A stretch of 64,000 nucleotides of DNA from contig JACRDP010000029.1 in the NCBI GenBank assembly GCA_016212855.1, positions 124,001 to 188,000 on the forward strand. The letters run 5' to 3'. Position 1 is the first letter of the stretch. Each line of letters begins with the position of its first letter. Shown one piece after another: positions 33,792-41,606 of the stretch. The notes under the pieces were generated by a model. It had not been told where the DNA came from, did no database searches, and worked only from the letters and a program-made list of their open reading frames with translations. A program made the translations under genes and the position numbers. The DNA is from Elusimicrobiota bacterium. Its GTDB lineage: Bacteria > Elusimicrobiota > Elusimicrobia > UBA1565 > UBA9628.

Positions 33792-36617
33792 GCTGTCGCC
33801 CTTGCGCGAATCGTCCACGGCCGAGCCCCAGTAGAGCGCCGCGCCGATGATCGGCCCCATGATCAACCCCACCGGCCCGAACAGCGAGCCGATCAGCAGA
33901 CCGAGCAAAGCGCCCTTGAGGCCCGCGAGCAGCAGGGGCTTTGCGAGCAGGTTCTCCTTCTTTTTCTCGACGAATTCCTTGTCGTCGCCGGGCTTGGGGG
34001 GTTCCTTGACGGCCAGGTTTCCGCCGTTGCCGCCGCCGGCCGTCGAGGGAGGGGGAGCGGAACGGTAAGGCTTGCAGGCGTCGCTGATCCAGGAGGCGTC
34101 CTCGCCGTTTCTCGTACCGGCGCCGTTGTCGGCCCCGGCCGCGCTGTTCGCGGCGCCTTGCTTGGCGTCCTTCCTGGTGTCGAGATCGCCCGCGCGCCGG
34201 TCTCCGGCGACGGCGCCGGCGGGGGTGGGGTGCTCCTCGCAGAATTTGCGCTTCTGCCAATCCTGCATCTTGTCGAAGTCCACCGCTTTGAAGCCGGCCG
34301 CGTTGGCTTCCGCCGGATAAGGTTTGCGCGCGTCCGGGGTGCCGGCCGCGATCTTGGCGCGGAGCTCGGCGTTCATCTTTTTGAGCGCGTCCTTGGTCTC
34401 GGTCCGGGCGTCGGGCTTGGCGGCTTCCAGCTCCTGGATCTCGTAGTTCTTCAGTTCGGTCGGGGTGAGAAGCTTCTTTTCGTCCGCGGTCAGGTTGACC
34501 GGGTCGAAACCGGGGCCGGTGGCGCCGCCGGGGCCGGGAGCCGGCGTCGTGGCGGGCAGAGCCGCTCGCGCGGTCATCGTGATGATTCGCAGGGCGACGG
34601 GATCGTAATTTCCAGCGCCGAACACCGGCTTGGCGGAGGAGCCGACGTTTCCGTCGACCTGGCCGTGTTCCACGATGTAAATGAGCAGGTCTTTCTCGTA
34701 CTTGGGATCCGTGCTCAAAATTTTGAACTCGGCCGCGGAGAGCTGCAGTTCCGTCTTGGTCCCCGACGAACCGATGACTTCCGTGAGGTCGGCGCCCGGG
34801 ACGGCGGGCAAGGTTTTTTCGATGCTGTCCGCCGTGGCCAGGGGCACCTTGCGCGCGGCGATATAGTTGGCCGCGGCCGTGATGTTCGGATACAAATTCT
34901 TGGCGATCGTCTCTTTGTAGGTGGCTACCGCGGCCAACAGCGCGGCGGGACGCTCCGTCGCCGGCTTATTGATGGCTTTCGCGTAATTGTCGGCCTGGAC
35001 CTTGGTCAGCCACTTGAGCTCGGAGGCGGTGAGCCCTTCCGCGGGGGTCGGCGGCGGCTCCTTGCTCGTCGGATGGAAGACCCTGGCGCCGGCCGGAGCC
35101 GTCATCGGCTTGCCGTTGCTCAGGACGACGCGCGTGCCCGCGGCGGTCTTGCCCGACTTCACGACGAAGACCATCTTTTGCTGGCTGATGTTCGCGGGCG
35201 GCGGCTGCACGAAGGTCGCCACGCCGATGTCGGCCGTGAGCGGCGACGCGAAATCGCGCGCTCCCGCCGCGGGAGCCTGCAGACTGACGCACTCGAACTC
35301 CCTGGCGCCGGCCTCCTTGACGAAGCGGTCGGGATTGCCGCCGATGGCGCCGATGTGGCAGTGCACCTTCACGTACGGGTAGGCCGCGCCCTCGCTCAGC
35401 AGGGACGCGCCCTCGAGCTTCGCGTCGAAGCTGTACCACTCCTGGAACATGCTGTCCTTGTCGACGACGCTGTTGCGCGGGTCGAACTCGATCCCGGGAT
35501 TGCCGGCGTCGAGGACGGCCGCCGCGCGGGCGCGCAGGGCGGTGAGCTCCGCCGTGCGGTTGAGCTCGGTCTGTGCGTCGCCGCCGGCCAAGGCGATGAA
35601 GTTCTTGTACTCGGACTGAACCGCGGCCCGCCAGCGGGCGACGAAGGGGGCAAGCTTGTCCGGCGAGTCGCGCAGCCCCTGGAGCTGCTTGTAGAACCGG
35701 TCGACGGCTTCCGCCGGCTTGGCCGTCGTGCCGAGCGCCAGCAGCAGGCCGTGGATCGTGGTCACCTCGTCGGCGGAGAAAGCGGTGGCCGTGCCGGGCG
35801 CGTCGAGGATCTTTTGCGCGCGCGCCGCGCCGGCCTGTCGAGCCTCCTTGGCCAGCGCGACGGACGGGGCGATGTTGCCCTGGCCGGCCTGGACGAAGAC
35901 GCGGACGAAATTGTCGCCGTATTTCCCGTCAGGCCGCGCGTACTTCAGGAGCTCCGGATCGATGGAGCCGAGCGTGAGCTGGATCGGGTAAATGCGGCTC
36001 ATGTAGGGTTTGAAATTGTCCGTGCGCAAGTTATACGTGCCGCTGTCTCCCGGGCCGAGCTGAAGGGGCATATTGGCGGGATCAGAGCCCCTGGACTTGT
36101 CCATCGGGCCTGCAATCTGGGGCAGGGGGGGCGTCGGGGCGATCACGACGATTTTCTTCCCGGTTCCGGAGACGGGATACGTATTTTTTTTCGCCGTCAG
36201 ATCGGCCGGGTGCGCGTCGTACCACATCTGAATATCTAAATTGTATTTGGGCGGCAGGACCGCGTTGGCGTCCAGGCTGACCCCGGTCTTGTGCGCGCGA
36301 TACGCCCCGTTGGTGGACATGCGGTTGAGGTAATAGGACGAGAGCCGGGAGGCGTAGGTGAGTCCCTGATAATTCGGGTTCGGCGCCGGAGTGAGGATGT
36401 AAAGGGGGATGACGTCGGTTTCGGTGAGTTCCTTGGCGGTCAAATCCTCCATGCGCGCCCAGTATGAATCCTTGATCCCGTTCTCGGTCAAGAACTCGAC
36501 TTTGCGCCACTTATCGCCTCCGTGGACGTCGTCGTTCCAGGGGGGGAGCGCGGCTTGACTGCGCACGGCCAGCGAGGCCAGCGCGACGAGCGAGAGGAGC
36601 AGAGTTCGGGAGTTCAT
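33789..36617 (-). CDS. Large exported protein with C-terminal glycine-zipper segment
   Basis: 942 residues. Signal peptide 1-23 (SLAVRSQAA). The N-terminal 180 residues are rich in Tyr and Pro with no known domain; the rest alternates helical stretches with Ala/Thr/Pro-rich parts. About residues 700-890 contain charged helices (ELEAAKPDARTETKDALKKM) and a Gly/Asn-rich linker. The C-terminus has GLKGALLGLLIGSLFGP followed by GLIMGPIIGAALYWG, a glycine-zipper hairpin nearly the same as in the neighbour at 33276. I do not recognise a family. An upstream promoter and a GGAG 8 bases before ATG support the start. Confidence 0.7.
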   Translation of the reverse strand: MNSRTLLLSLVALASLAVRSQAALPPWNDDVHGGDKWRKVEFLTENGIKDSYWARMEDLTAKELTETDVIPLYILTPAPNPNYQGLTYASRLSSYYLNRMSTNGAYRAHKTGVSLDANAVLPPKYNLDIQMWYDAHPADLTAKKNTYPVSGTGKKIVVIAPTPPLPQIAGPMDKSRGSDPANMPLQLGPGDSGTYNLRTDNFKPYMSRIYPIQLTLGSIDPELLKYARPDGKYGDNFVRVFVQAGQGNIAPSVALAKEARQAGAARAQKILDAPGTATAFSADEVTTIHGLLLALGTTAKPAEAVDRFYKQLQGLRDSPDKLAPFVARWRAAVQSEYKNFIALAGGDAQTELNRTAELTALRARAAAVLDAGNPGIEFDPRNSVVDKDSMFQEWYSFDAKLEGASLLSEGAAYPYVKVHCHIGAIGGNPDRFVKEAGAREFECVSLQAPAAGARDFASPLTADIGVATFVQPPPANISQQKMVFVVKSGKTAAGTRVVLSNGKPMTAPAGARVFHPTSKEPPPTPAEGLTASELKWLTKVQADNYAKAINKPATERPAALLAAVATYKETIAKNLYPNITAAANYIAARKVPLATADSIEKTLPAVPGADLTEVIGSSGTKTELQLSAAEFKILSTDPKYEKDLLIYIVEHGQVDGNVGSSAKPVFGAGNYDPVALRIITMTARAALPATTPAPGPGGATGPGFDPVNLTADEKKLLTPTELKNYEIQELEAAKPDARTETKDALKKMNAELRAKIAAGTPDARKPYPAEANAAGFKAVDFDKMQDWQKRKFCEEHPTPAGAVAGDRRAGDLDTRKDAKQGAANSAAGADNGAGTRNGEDASWISDACKPYRSAPPPSTAGGGNGGNLAVKEPPKPGDDKEFVEKKKENLLAKPLLLAGLKGALLGLLIGSLFGPVGLIMGPIIGAALYWGSAVDDSRKGDS

Positions 36618-36661
36618 GAGGGGTTCTCCGGGACTTCGGTCCGTATTAAGGACGTAACCCG

Positions 36662-36690
36662 AATATAAGCCCTAAACCGCGAAATTGCAA
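36662..36690 (-). promoter_or_regulatory. Promoter of the large glycine-zipper protein gene
   Basis: On the minus strand TTGCAA (36685-36690), 17-base spacer and TATATT (36662-36667), then a leader of roughly 40 nt with GGAG before the ATG at 36617. Unlike many others here, this transcript has a normal leader and ribosome-binding site. Confidence 0.55.
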
Positions 36691-36712
36691 GGCCTTTCAG
36701 CCCCCTTGACGT

Positions 36713-36729
36713 CTGGGTCTAAAGACCTA
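36713..36729. repeat. Copy 2 of the 17-bp stop-codon-spanning motif
   Basis: CTGGGTCTAAAGACCTA, 16 of 17 identical to 33775-33791. On the minus strand TAGGTCTTTAGACCCAG begins with the stop codon of the methyltransferase gene and can fold GGTC-TTTA-GACC. Confidence 0.5.
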
Positions 36730-38142
36730 TTTGCGGTCGAGGAGACCGACGAGTTCCACGTGGCTGGTTTGAGGAAAGAGATCGACGGGCTGAACTCGGC
36801 GCAGGACGTAGCCGGAGTGGCACAGGAAGCCGGCGTCGCGGGCGAAGGTGGCGGGGTCGCAGGAGACGTAGACGAGGCGCTTGATCTTCTTATCGGTCAG
36901 GAAGCGGCGCACGGGCTGGGACAAGCCCGTGCGGGGCGGGTCGACGACGGCGCAAGTCATATCCGGCAACTCCCCCGATAACTTGGGCAGGACGGACTCG
37001 GCGCGGCCGGCCTTGAAGCGGGCGTTGCGCACGCGGTTGTTCTCGGCGTTGCGGTAGGCGTCGCTGATCGCGTCCTTGTTCTCCTCGACGCCGATGATGC
37101 GCGGGAACACGTCGGCGAGCCAAAGCGTGAGCGTGCCGACGCCGCAGTACAGGTCGAGGCCGACGGGGAATTTCTTGCCGCCTTCCTGGACGGCGTTCTT
37201 GGCCGCGTCGTAGAGGACCTCGGCTGCGGGAGTGTTGACCTGGAGGAACGCTCCCGGCGACGCGGCGAAGTGGAAGCGACCCAAGGTCTCCTCGAGCTCG
37301 CGTTGGCCCCACAGGCGGCGCCACACCGGCCCGAGCACGACCGAGGTGCGCTCCGGGTTCACGTTCTGGTGGATGCCGACGACCTCGGGGTGCCTGGCGC
37401 GCAACTCGGACGCGAAGACCTCGCGGTCGGGGAACTCCTGGTGGGTCGTGACCAAGGCGACGAGGGCCCGGCCTTCGGCGTTCGTTCTTATGTAGAGGTG
37501 GCGCAGCCAGCCGCGGCCGGTCTTGCCGTCGTAATAGCTCCAGCCGCGCGCGATCGCCATCTCCTTGACCGACAGCGCGATGCGCGAAGACAGGTCCGGC
37601 TGGATCGGGCATTCCTTCATGTCCACGATCTCGCGCGAACCCGCGGCGAAGAAGCCCATGCGCGGGCCGTGCGGGCCGGGCATGAAGGGAATCTGGACCT
37701 TGTTGCGGTAGCCGAAGGGCTTGGGCGCGCGCAAGGTCTGGAGGACGAGCTTCTCGGCGTCGGGGAACTTGCCGATGCGGCTGACGCAGTCCACGACGAT
37801 GTCGCGCTTGTGCTTGAGCTGGCTTTCGTAGGCGATGTGCTGCCAGTCGCAGCCGCCGCAGGCGGGCCCGGGGCGGGAGGGCGCGGCGTGGTGGCGGCAG
37901 GGCGGGTCGATGCGCTCGGGGCCCGAGGAGATGACTTTCATTATGCGCGCGCGGGCGAAGCTGTTCTTCGCGTCGAAGACCTCGACCTCGAGGCGGTCGC
38001 CGGGCGCGGCGCCGGGCACGAACACGACGCGGCCCGAGCCCTCGGCCTTGGCGAGTCCGTCGCCGGCGGGGGCCATACGGTCGACCTTGACGGTCAGGAC
38101 CTGGCCGAGGGACGGCGCGGCCACGGCGGGTTTCTCGCTCAC
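36727..38142 (-). CDS. 23S rRNA (uracil-5-)-methyltransferase, RumA/RlmD family
   Basis: 471 residues, GTG start. The N-terminal TRAM domain (about 12-70, VKVDRMAPAGDGLAK) is followed by Cys ligands for an iron-sulfur cluster (PPCRHH...ACGGCDW). The methyltransferase domain shows LQVNTPAAEVLYD, DLYCGVGTLTLWLAD, VDPPRTGL and the catalytic SCDPATFARD. The family methylates C5 of a uridine in 23S rRNA or tRNA; the exact target cannot be fixed. TATCAT lies 7 bases before the GTG, supporting this start. Confidence 0.92.
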   Translation of the reverse strand: MSEKPAVAAPSLGQVLTVKVDRMAPAGDGLAKAEGSGRVVFVPGAAPGDRLEVEVFDAKNSFARARIMKVISSGPERIDPPCRHHAAPSRPGPACGGCDWQHIAYESQLKHKRDIVVDCVSRIGKFPDAEKLVLQTLRAPKPFGYRNKVQIPFMPGPHGPRMGFFAAGSREIVDMKECPIQPDLSSRIALSVKEMAIARGWSYYDGKTGRGWLRHLYIRTNAEGRALVALVTTHQEFPDREVFASELRARHPEVVGIHQNVNPERTSVVLGPVWRRLWGQRELEETLGRFHFAASPGAFLQVNTPAAEVLYDAAKNAVQEGGKKFPVGLDLYCGVGTLTLWLADVFPRIIGVEENKDAISDAYRNAENNRVRNARFKAGRAESVLPKLSGELPDMTCAVVDPPRTGLSQPVRRFLTDKKIKRLVYVSCDPATFARDAGFLCHSGYVLRRVQPVDLFPQTSHVELVGLLDRK

Positions 38143-38173
38143 AGTGGAGATGATATCAGTTTCGGCCTAAACG

Positions 38174-39802
38174 TTAGTCGACGTAAATCCGGCAGTTGCA
38201 GCCGGGATCCCAGTAATAATGGCGGCGATCCGGGGCGGTCTCGATGGGACCGCGTTGATTGTCGCGCGCCCCGTCTTTCTTTTCGCCCTCGCTCCTCTCG
38301 CGGTCGCGCTTGGCCTCCTTTCCCCGTCGCTTGCTTAATTGCTTTTGAAACGTCGAGGTGACATCGTTGAAGGACTTGTCGTCGGTGATTCTATTTGCAT
38401 TGGCCAAGATGTTCTTCATGCACTCGCTGTTTTCCGAGTAGGCCCCTAGGTCGGTTCCGGTCAAATACTTCAGCTTGGCCGCGAAATCGCCGCGTGCGAC
38501 GCGCTCCTTCAAGAGGGGGGCGGAGGCGTTGCACGCCACCGGGGCGGGGCGGTCAGGATGGTACTCGATGTCCTGGCAGGCGCGGGTCATCAGGAAGACC
38601 ACTTTCATATCGACGAAATCGAACGGAACCTGATACCGGCTGAGCCAAAAGCTGCCGAATCCGAGCATCGTCTTGTTGTCCGTGTCGTAATGCATGCGGT
38701 GGCCGCAGAGAGCCGCCTCGGAGTCTATTTCCTCTCTGTGAGCTCTGCTCCTGCGTTCCTCGTACTCCTTTGCCGCGCGTTCCCGCGCCAGGCGCTCCTC
38801 GTCTAGACGTTTCCGGAGAGCTTCCTGCGCGGCTTTCTCGTCTTGAACGGCTTTCTGCACGGCGGCGTATTCCTCATCGAGATTCAGCTGAAGATGCTCG
38901 TAATGGTTCCTCCAGACGGCTTCCTGCTGGGGGGTGAGGTGGTCGTCGGTGATGGGGACTCCGTTCTTGACGGCATCGCCGTAAGCTTTAGAACGAGTTC
39001 GAAACTCATCGATCTCCGTTTGCTTTAAGCCGAAGACTTTACCCATCCGAGCGTCGGCCTCGTACGCGTCGCGCTCTTCTTCGTCCGTGGTGGCCCAACT
39101 GCGATTCTTGCCTTTCTTGTCGGTCCAGGAGAGACGATTGAAGTGGCGCGTCTCGTGGTAAAGAGTGTGGGCGAGAAAGCCGATGTTATTCTTTTGCAGC
39201 GCGAGTTCGAAGGTGTCTTCCAAAATGAACACGCGACCGTCGAGCGTCGTGATGGCCTGCCGACCATCCGGAACTAGGGGGTCCATTTGTGTCGCGCCAC
39301 TATGATGCGGCAATCTATCGTTACCATCGATTCTAATCGAGAACTTGAGGACGGGGCCCGATTCGGTCACTTGGGGGTTCCAGATCGCGCTCAACCCCGT
39401 CATGTATTTTTTGTTCTGCTCATCGGGCTCACCGATCGTGATCCGATCCCGGTGATCCGGCTTGACATGATAAAGATCCGAAGTTTGCTCGATCGCCTGT
39501 CTGTAGAAATCGTCTTGTTCCAATTTCGCGTTGCGGTAAGACACGCAGGCGTCAAATTTCTCCTGCGCGGTGGCCTTGGGGTTGTCGCGAACCGCGATAA
39601 ATTCCGCCTTTAATTTCTTGACGTCGTCGGTCAGGCCTCGAGCGAATTTGATAAATCCGATGATATTCTTCTTCGCATCGTCGGTCGCCTCGCCGGGAAC
39701 GGGCGTGCATGGGACATTAGGGGGAGTTTTATTGGTGCAAGGAGCAGCAAGAACAAATGCGGGTGTCAGAAGAAGGCAAAGAGCCCATATAGCCGCTCTC
39801 AT
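38174..39802 (-). CDS. Secreted protein with HExxH zinc-protease-like motif and coiled coil
   Basis: 542 residues with a signal peptide (ends VLAAP). An HTLYHETRHF segment near residue 215 contains HETRH, a HExxH zinc site, followed by DEEERDAYEADA, which may supply the third ligand. A long coiled coil (about 320-365, EEAxRKRLDEERLARERAA type) precedes a Cys-containing C-terminal region. Metalloprotease activity is inferred from the motif; no known family fits end to end. The start overlaps the lipoprotein gene stop by 4 bases. GC looks a little lower than in neighbours. Confidence 0.65.
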   Translation of the reverse strand: MRAAIWALCLLLTPAFVLAAPCTNKTPPNVPCTPVPGEATDDAKKNIIGFIKFARGLTDDVKKLKAEFIAVRDNPKATAQEKFDACVSYRNAKLEQDDFYRQAIEQTSDLYHVKPDHRDRITIGEPDEQNKKYMTGLSAIWNPQVTESGPVLKFSIRIDGNDRLPHHSGATQMDPLVPDGRQAITTLDGRVFILEDTFELALQKNNIGFLAHTLYHETRHFNRLSWTDKKGKNRSWATTDEEERDAYEADARMGKVFGLKQTEIDEFRTRSKAYGDAVKNGVPITDDHLTPQQEAVWRNHYEHLQLNLDEEYAAVQKAVQDEKAAQEALRKRLDEERLARERAAKEYEERRSRAHREEIDSEAALCGHRMHYDTDNKTMLGFGSFWLSRYQVPFDFVDMKVVFLMTRACQDIEYHPDRPAPVACNASAPLLKERVARGDFAAKLKYLTGTDLGAYSENSECMKNILANANRITDDKSFNDVTSTFQKQLSKRRGKEAKRDRERSEGEKKDGARDNQRGPIETAPDRRHYYWDPGCNCRIYVD

Positions 39803-40722
39803 CTCGCCACCTCGAAGGTCACCGCGTTCGAGGAAACGGGACCAAGTGCATCCTTGGCCTTGCGCGCATAACTTTCGTGAATTTGCTCGAGGGTCCTGTG
39901 CTTAAGGGCCACTTTGATAATGGCTGGGCTCAGGGGACTAGGCCGGTCGTCCAATTCCACTTGAAGCCGATAAGTTCCCGGTTTTTCGTAGCCCTCCTCG
40001 ACGAGCAAGGTCCGGAACGGCTCCTGAGCGGTGTCGCCGTCGCCGAGGCTGCGCAACGTTGCGCCTGGGAGAAGCCGGACTTTGAATGAATTGGCCGCCA
40101 GGCCCCTGGCGTTGCTTTCCAGCATCTCTTTATCGGACATCGGCGGGGTGTTGTATTGAACTGGCGCCACTCTTCCCCGGCCTAGAGCCGGGAACAGGTC
40201 GAGACGCTTGCCCTTTCTGTCGGTCAGATAGAAATGGATGGTCCGCATCGAGTAACCGATGCCGCCCCATCTGAATATGCTGCTCTGATTTTCCTGATAG
40301 TCGATCGTTTCACGGCCGACGTTGGTCAATTCGAGGCGAAAACGAGGGTTCTCGCCGGTACGAATCTTCGTCTTCTCCAGGACGAGCGTCAGCCGGATTT
40401 TTCTCGCGACCGGTTCAGGTTTAAAATCGGGGGACGCCGGAAGGACCATGGTGCGTTGGTTGATTTCGGCCAGCCGCTTCTCCTCGTCGCCTTGCGCGCC
40501 GAGAGCGTTCATCAAGTTGAGCATGGCTTTCTGCTTGGCGGGATTGCCGGGGTATTGCTTTTCAAGCTCGCGCTGCATGTCGGCCTCACCCGCGGCTTTA
40601 CTTTGGCGGGTTGCGGGCATCGGGAGCGTGGCTGCGGCCTCGGATTTCACCGGGGCGGGAGCAGGCGCCTTCTTGCAGGAGGAGGAGAGGGCGAGCAGGG
40701 CGGCGAGTGCGGCGATTCGCAT
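39799..40722 (-). CDS. Lipoprotein of unknown function
   Basis: 307 residues. Lipobox signal MRIAALAALLALSSSCKK with Cys16. After a Pro/Ala spacer and a charged helix, the C-terminal 200 residues look like a beta-sandwich: RKIRLTLVLEKTKIRTGENP and FRLELTNVGRETIDY resemble intracellular-proteinase-inhibitor or Ig-like domains, and KPGTYRLQVELDD recurs near the end. It could bind or inhibit the neighbouring protease-like protein; this is a guess from linkage. A terminator hairpin and candidate small RNA lie just upstream. Confidence 0.68.
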   Translation of the reverse strand: MRIAALAALLALSSSCKKAPAPAPVKSEAAATLPMPATRQSKAAGEADMQRELEKQYPGNPAKQKAMLNLMNALGAQGDEEKRLAEINQRTMVLPASPDFKPEPVARKIRLTLVLEKTKIRTGENPRFRLELTNVGRETIDYQENQSSIFRWGGIGYSMRTIHFYLTDRKGKRLDLFPALGRGRVAPVQYNTPPMSDKEMLESNARGLAANSFKVRLLPGATLRSLGDGDTAQEPFRTLLVEEGYEKPGTYRLQVELDDRPSPLSPAIIKVALKHRTLEQIHESYARKAKDALGPVSSNAVTFEVAR

Positions 40723-40741
40723 CTTCGGGGTGCCTCGGTCC

Positions 40742-40773
40742 AAAAAAATTGGAAGCGGCTTCGCGCCGCTTCC
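40742..40773 (-). terminator. Intrinsic terminator upstream of the lipoprotein gene
   Basis: On the minus strand GGAAGCGGC, loop GCGAA, GCCGCTTCC followed by AATTTTTTTG. It is a strong stem with a U tract, located 20 bases before the ATG at 40722, so transcription entering from upstream would stop before that gene unless the hairpin is prevented from forming. Confidence 0.8.
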
Positions 40774-40842
40774 CTGGACTCATCCGGTTAAGGCCGGATC
40801 GTGGATACCCCGGGGCCGATCCCCCGAGCTACAGAGACTGCT
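40742..40842 (-). ncRNA. Candidate small RNA or riboswitch-type leader
   Basis: A TATACT -10-like box on the minus strand (40849-40854) is followed by about 100 nt that can fold into CTCGGGG/CCCCGGG (7 bp), ATCCGG/CCGGAT (loop CCTTAA) and the terminator hairpin. There is no ORF in it. It is either an independent small RNA or an attenuating leader of the lipoprotein-protease operon. I compared it mentally with several common riboswitch classes and SRP RNA and saw no match. Confidence 0.4.
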
Positions 40843-40922
40843 GGTGTCAGTATAAGTCGGCCCGGCGGGGCGCGCCTGAGGCGAAGGACCCATTGCGTTC
40901 TAGGCCGAACGCGCGTCGTCGG

Positions 40923-41573
40923 TCAGGTGGGCGAGGAGATGAGCTTTGGCTCGGGCTCGGGGTCGAGGCGGCCGAACAAGATGCGCGTGAGCGCGGCGAT
41001 GGTGGGCACGATGAAGAAGGCGCCGAGCACGTCGATTGAGTAGTGATTGCGCGTGAACAGGACTCCGACGGCGTTGAGCAAGGACACCGCGAGGCAGGCG
41101 TAGGCCACGGCGGGCCGGCGGCGGCAGAGCAGGAAATACAAAAACGGCACGCCGGTGTGCCCGGAGAAGAACAGCTCCTGGTCGTGGAGCAGGACGCCGT
41201 GCAGGCCGTCGCCGAGCCCTCCCTGATAGAGCGGCATCAGGCCGGGCAAAGCCGCGACGGGGGTGAGCAGGAGAAAGAGGTTGCGCACGAGCATCAGCAT
41301 AGCCGTGGCGATGACGAGGTAGGGCACGCGCACGGGCTCTTTGACGAGCCAGTATAGGAAAAACGCCGTCAGGAATGTGATGAAGCCGCCAGACAGGAAG
41401 GCGGTCCAGTCCTTGAGCGGAAGCAGGCGGCAGAGAAGGTCGATCCCCGGGGGAAACGTGAAGCCGTCGCGGTAGCGGCACAGCGCTTCGAGCAGGACGT
41501 AGGCTGCGGCGAGCATGGCCAGGCCGATTCCGGTCCAGGCGAACCAATGACGGGTGAGAGGCGTGCGGCGCAT
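40923..41573 (-). CDS. PAP2-like / sphingomyelin-synthase-like membrane protein
   Basis: 216 residues with six hydrophobic segments. The C-terminal half carries DQELFFSGHTGVPFLYFLL and TRNHYSIDVLGAFF, the S-G-H-T and H-Y-x-x-D-V motifs of the PAP2-like C family that includes sphingomyelin and inositol-phosphorylceramide synthases. It may transfer or remove phospho-head groups on lipids at the membrane. The gene is divergent from gabT. A longer open frame on the same strand is a shadow. Confidence 0.82.
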   Translation of the reverse strand: MRRTPLTRHWFAWTGIGLAMLAAAYVLLEALCRYRDGFTFPPGIDLLCRLLPLKDWTAFLSGGFITFLTAFFLYWLVKEPVRVPYLVIATAMLMLVRNLFLLLTPVAALPGLMPLYQGGLGDGLHGVLLHDQELFFSGHTGVPFLYFLLCRRRPAVAYACLAVSLLNAVGVLFTRNHYSIDVLGAFFIVPTIAALTRILFGRLDPEPEPKLISSPT

Positions 41574-41606
41574 GACGAATTCTAGCCAATTTCATAGAAT
41601 ACGGGC

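Noticed and set aside
34158-36239. 693-residue plus-strand open frame opposite the large exported protein
   Set aside because: Arg/Gly-rich without motifs; the minus frame has a signal peptide, promoter and coherent C-terminus.
40790-40860. A tRNA-like or known riboswitch reading of the leader upstream of 40722
   Set aside because: No T-loop, anticodon stem or class-specific core (c-di-GMP, fluoride, ZTP, guanidine, SRP) could be fitted; kept only as an unassigned structured RNA.
40900-41595. 231-residue second minus-strand frame over the PAP2-like gene
   Set aside because: Arg/Pro/His-rich and lacks membrane helices, whereas the other frame has six and the SGHT and HYxxD motifs.
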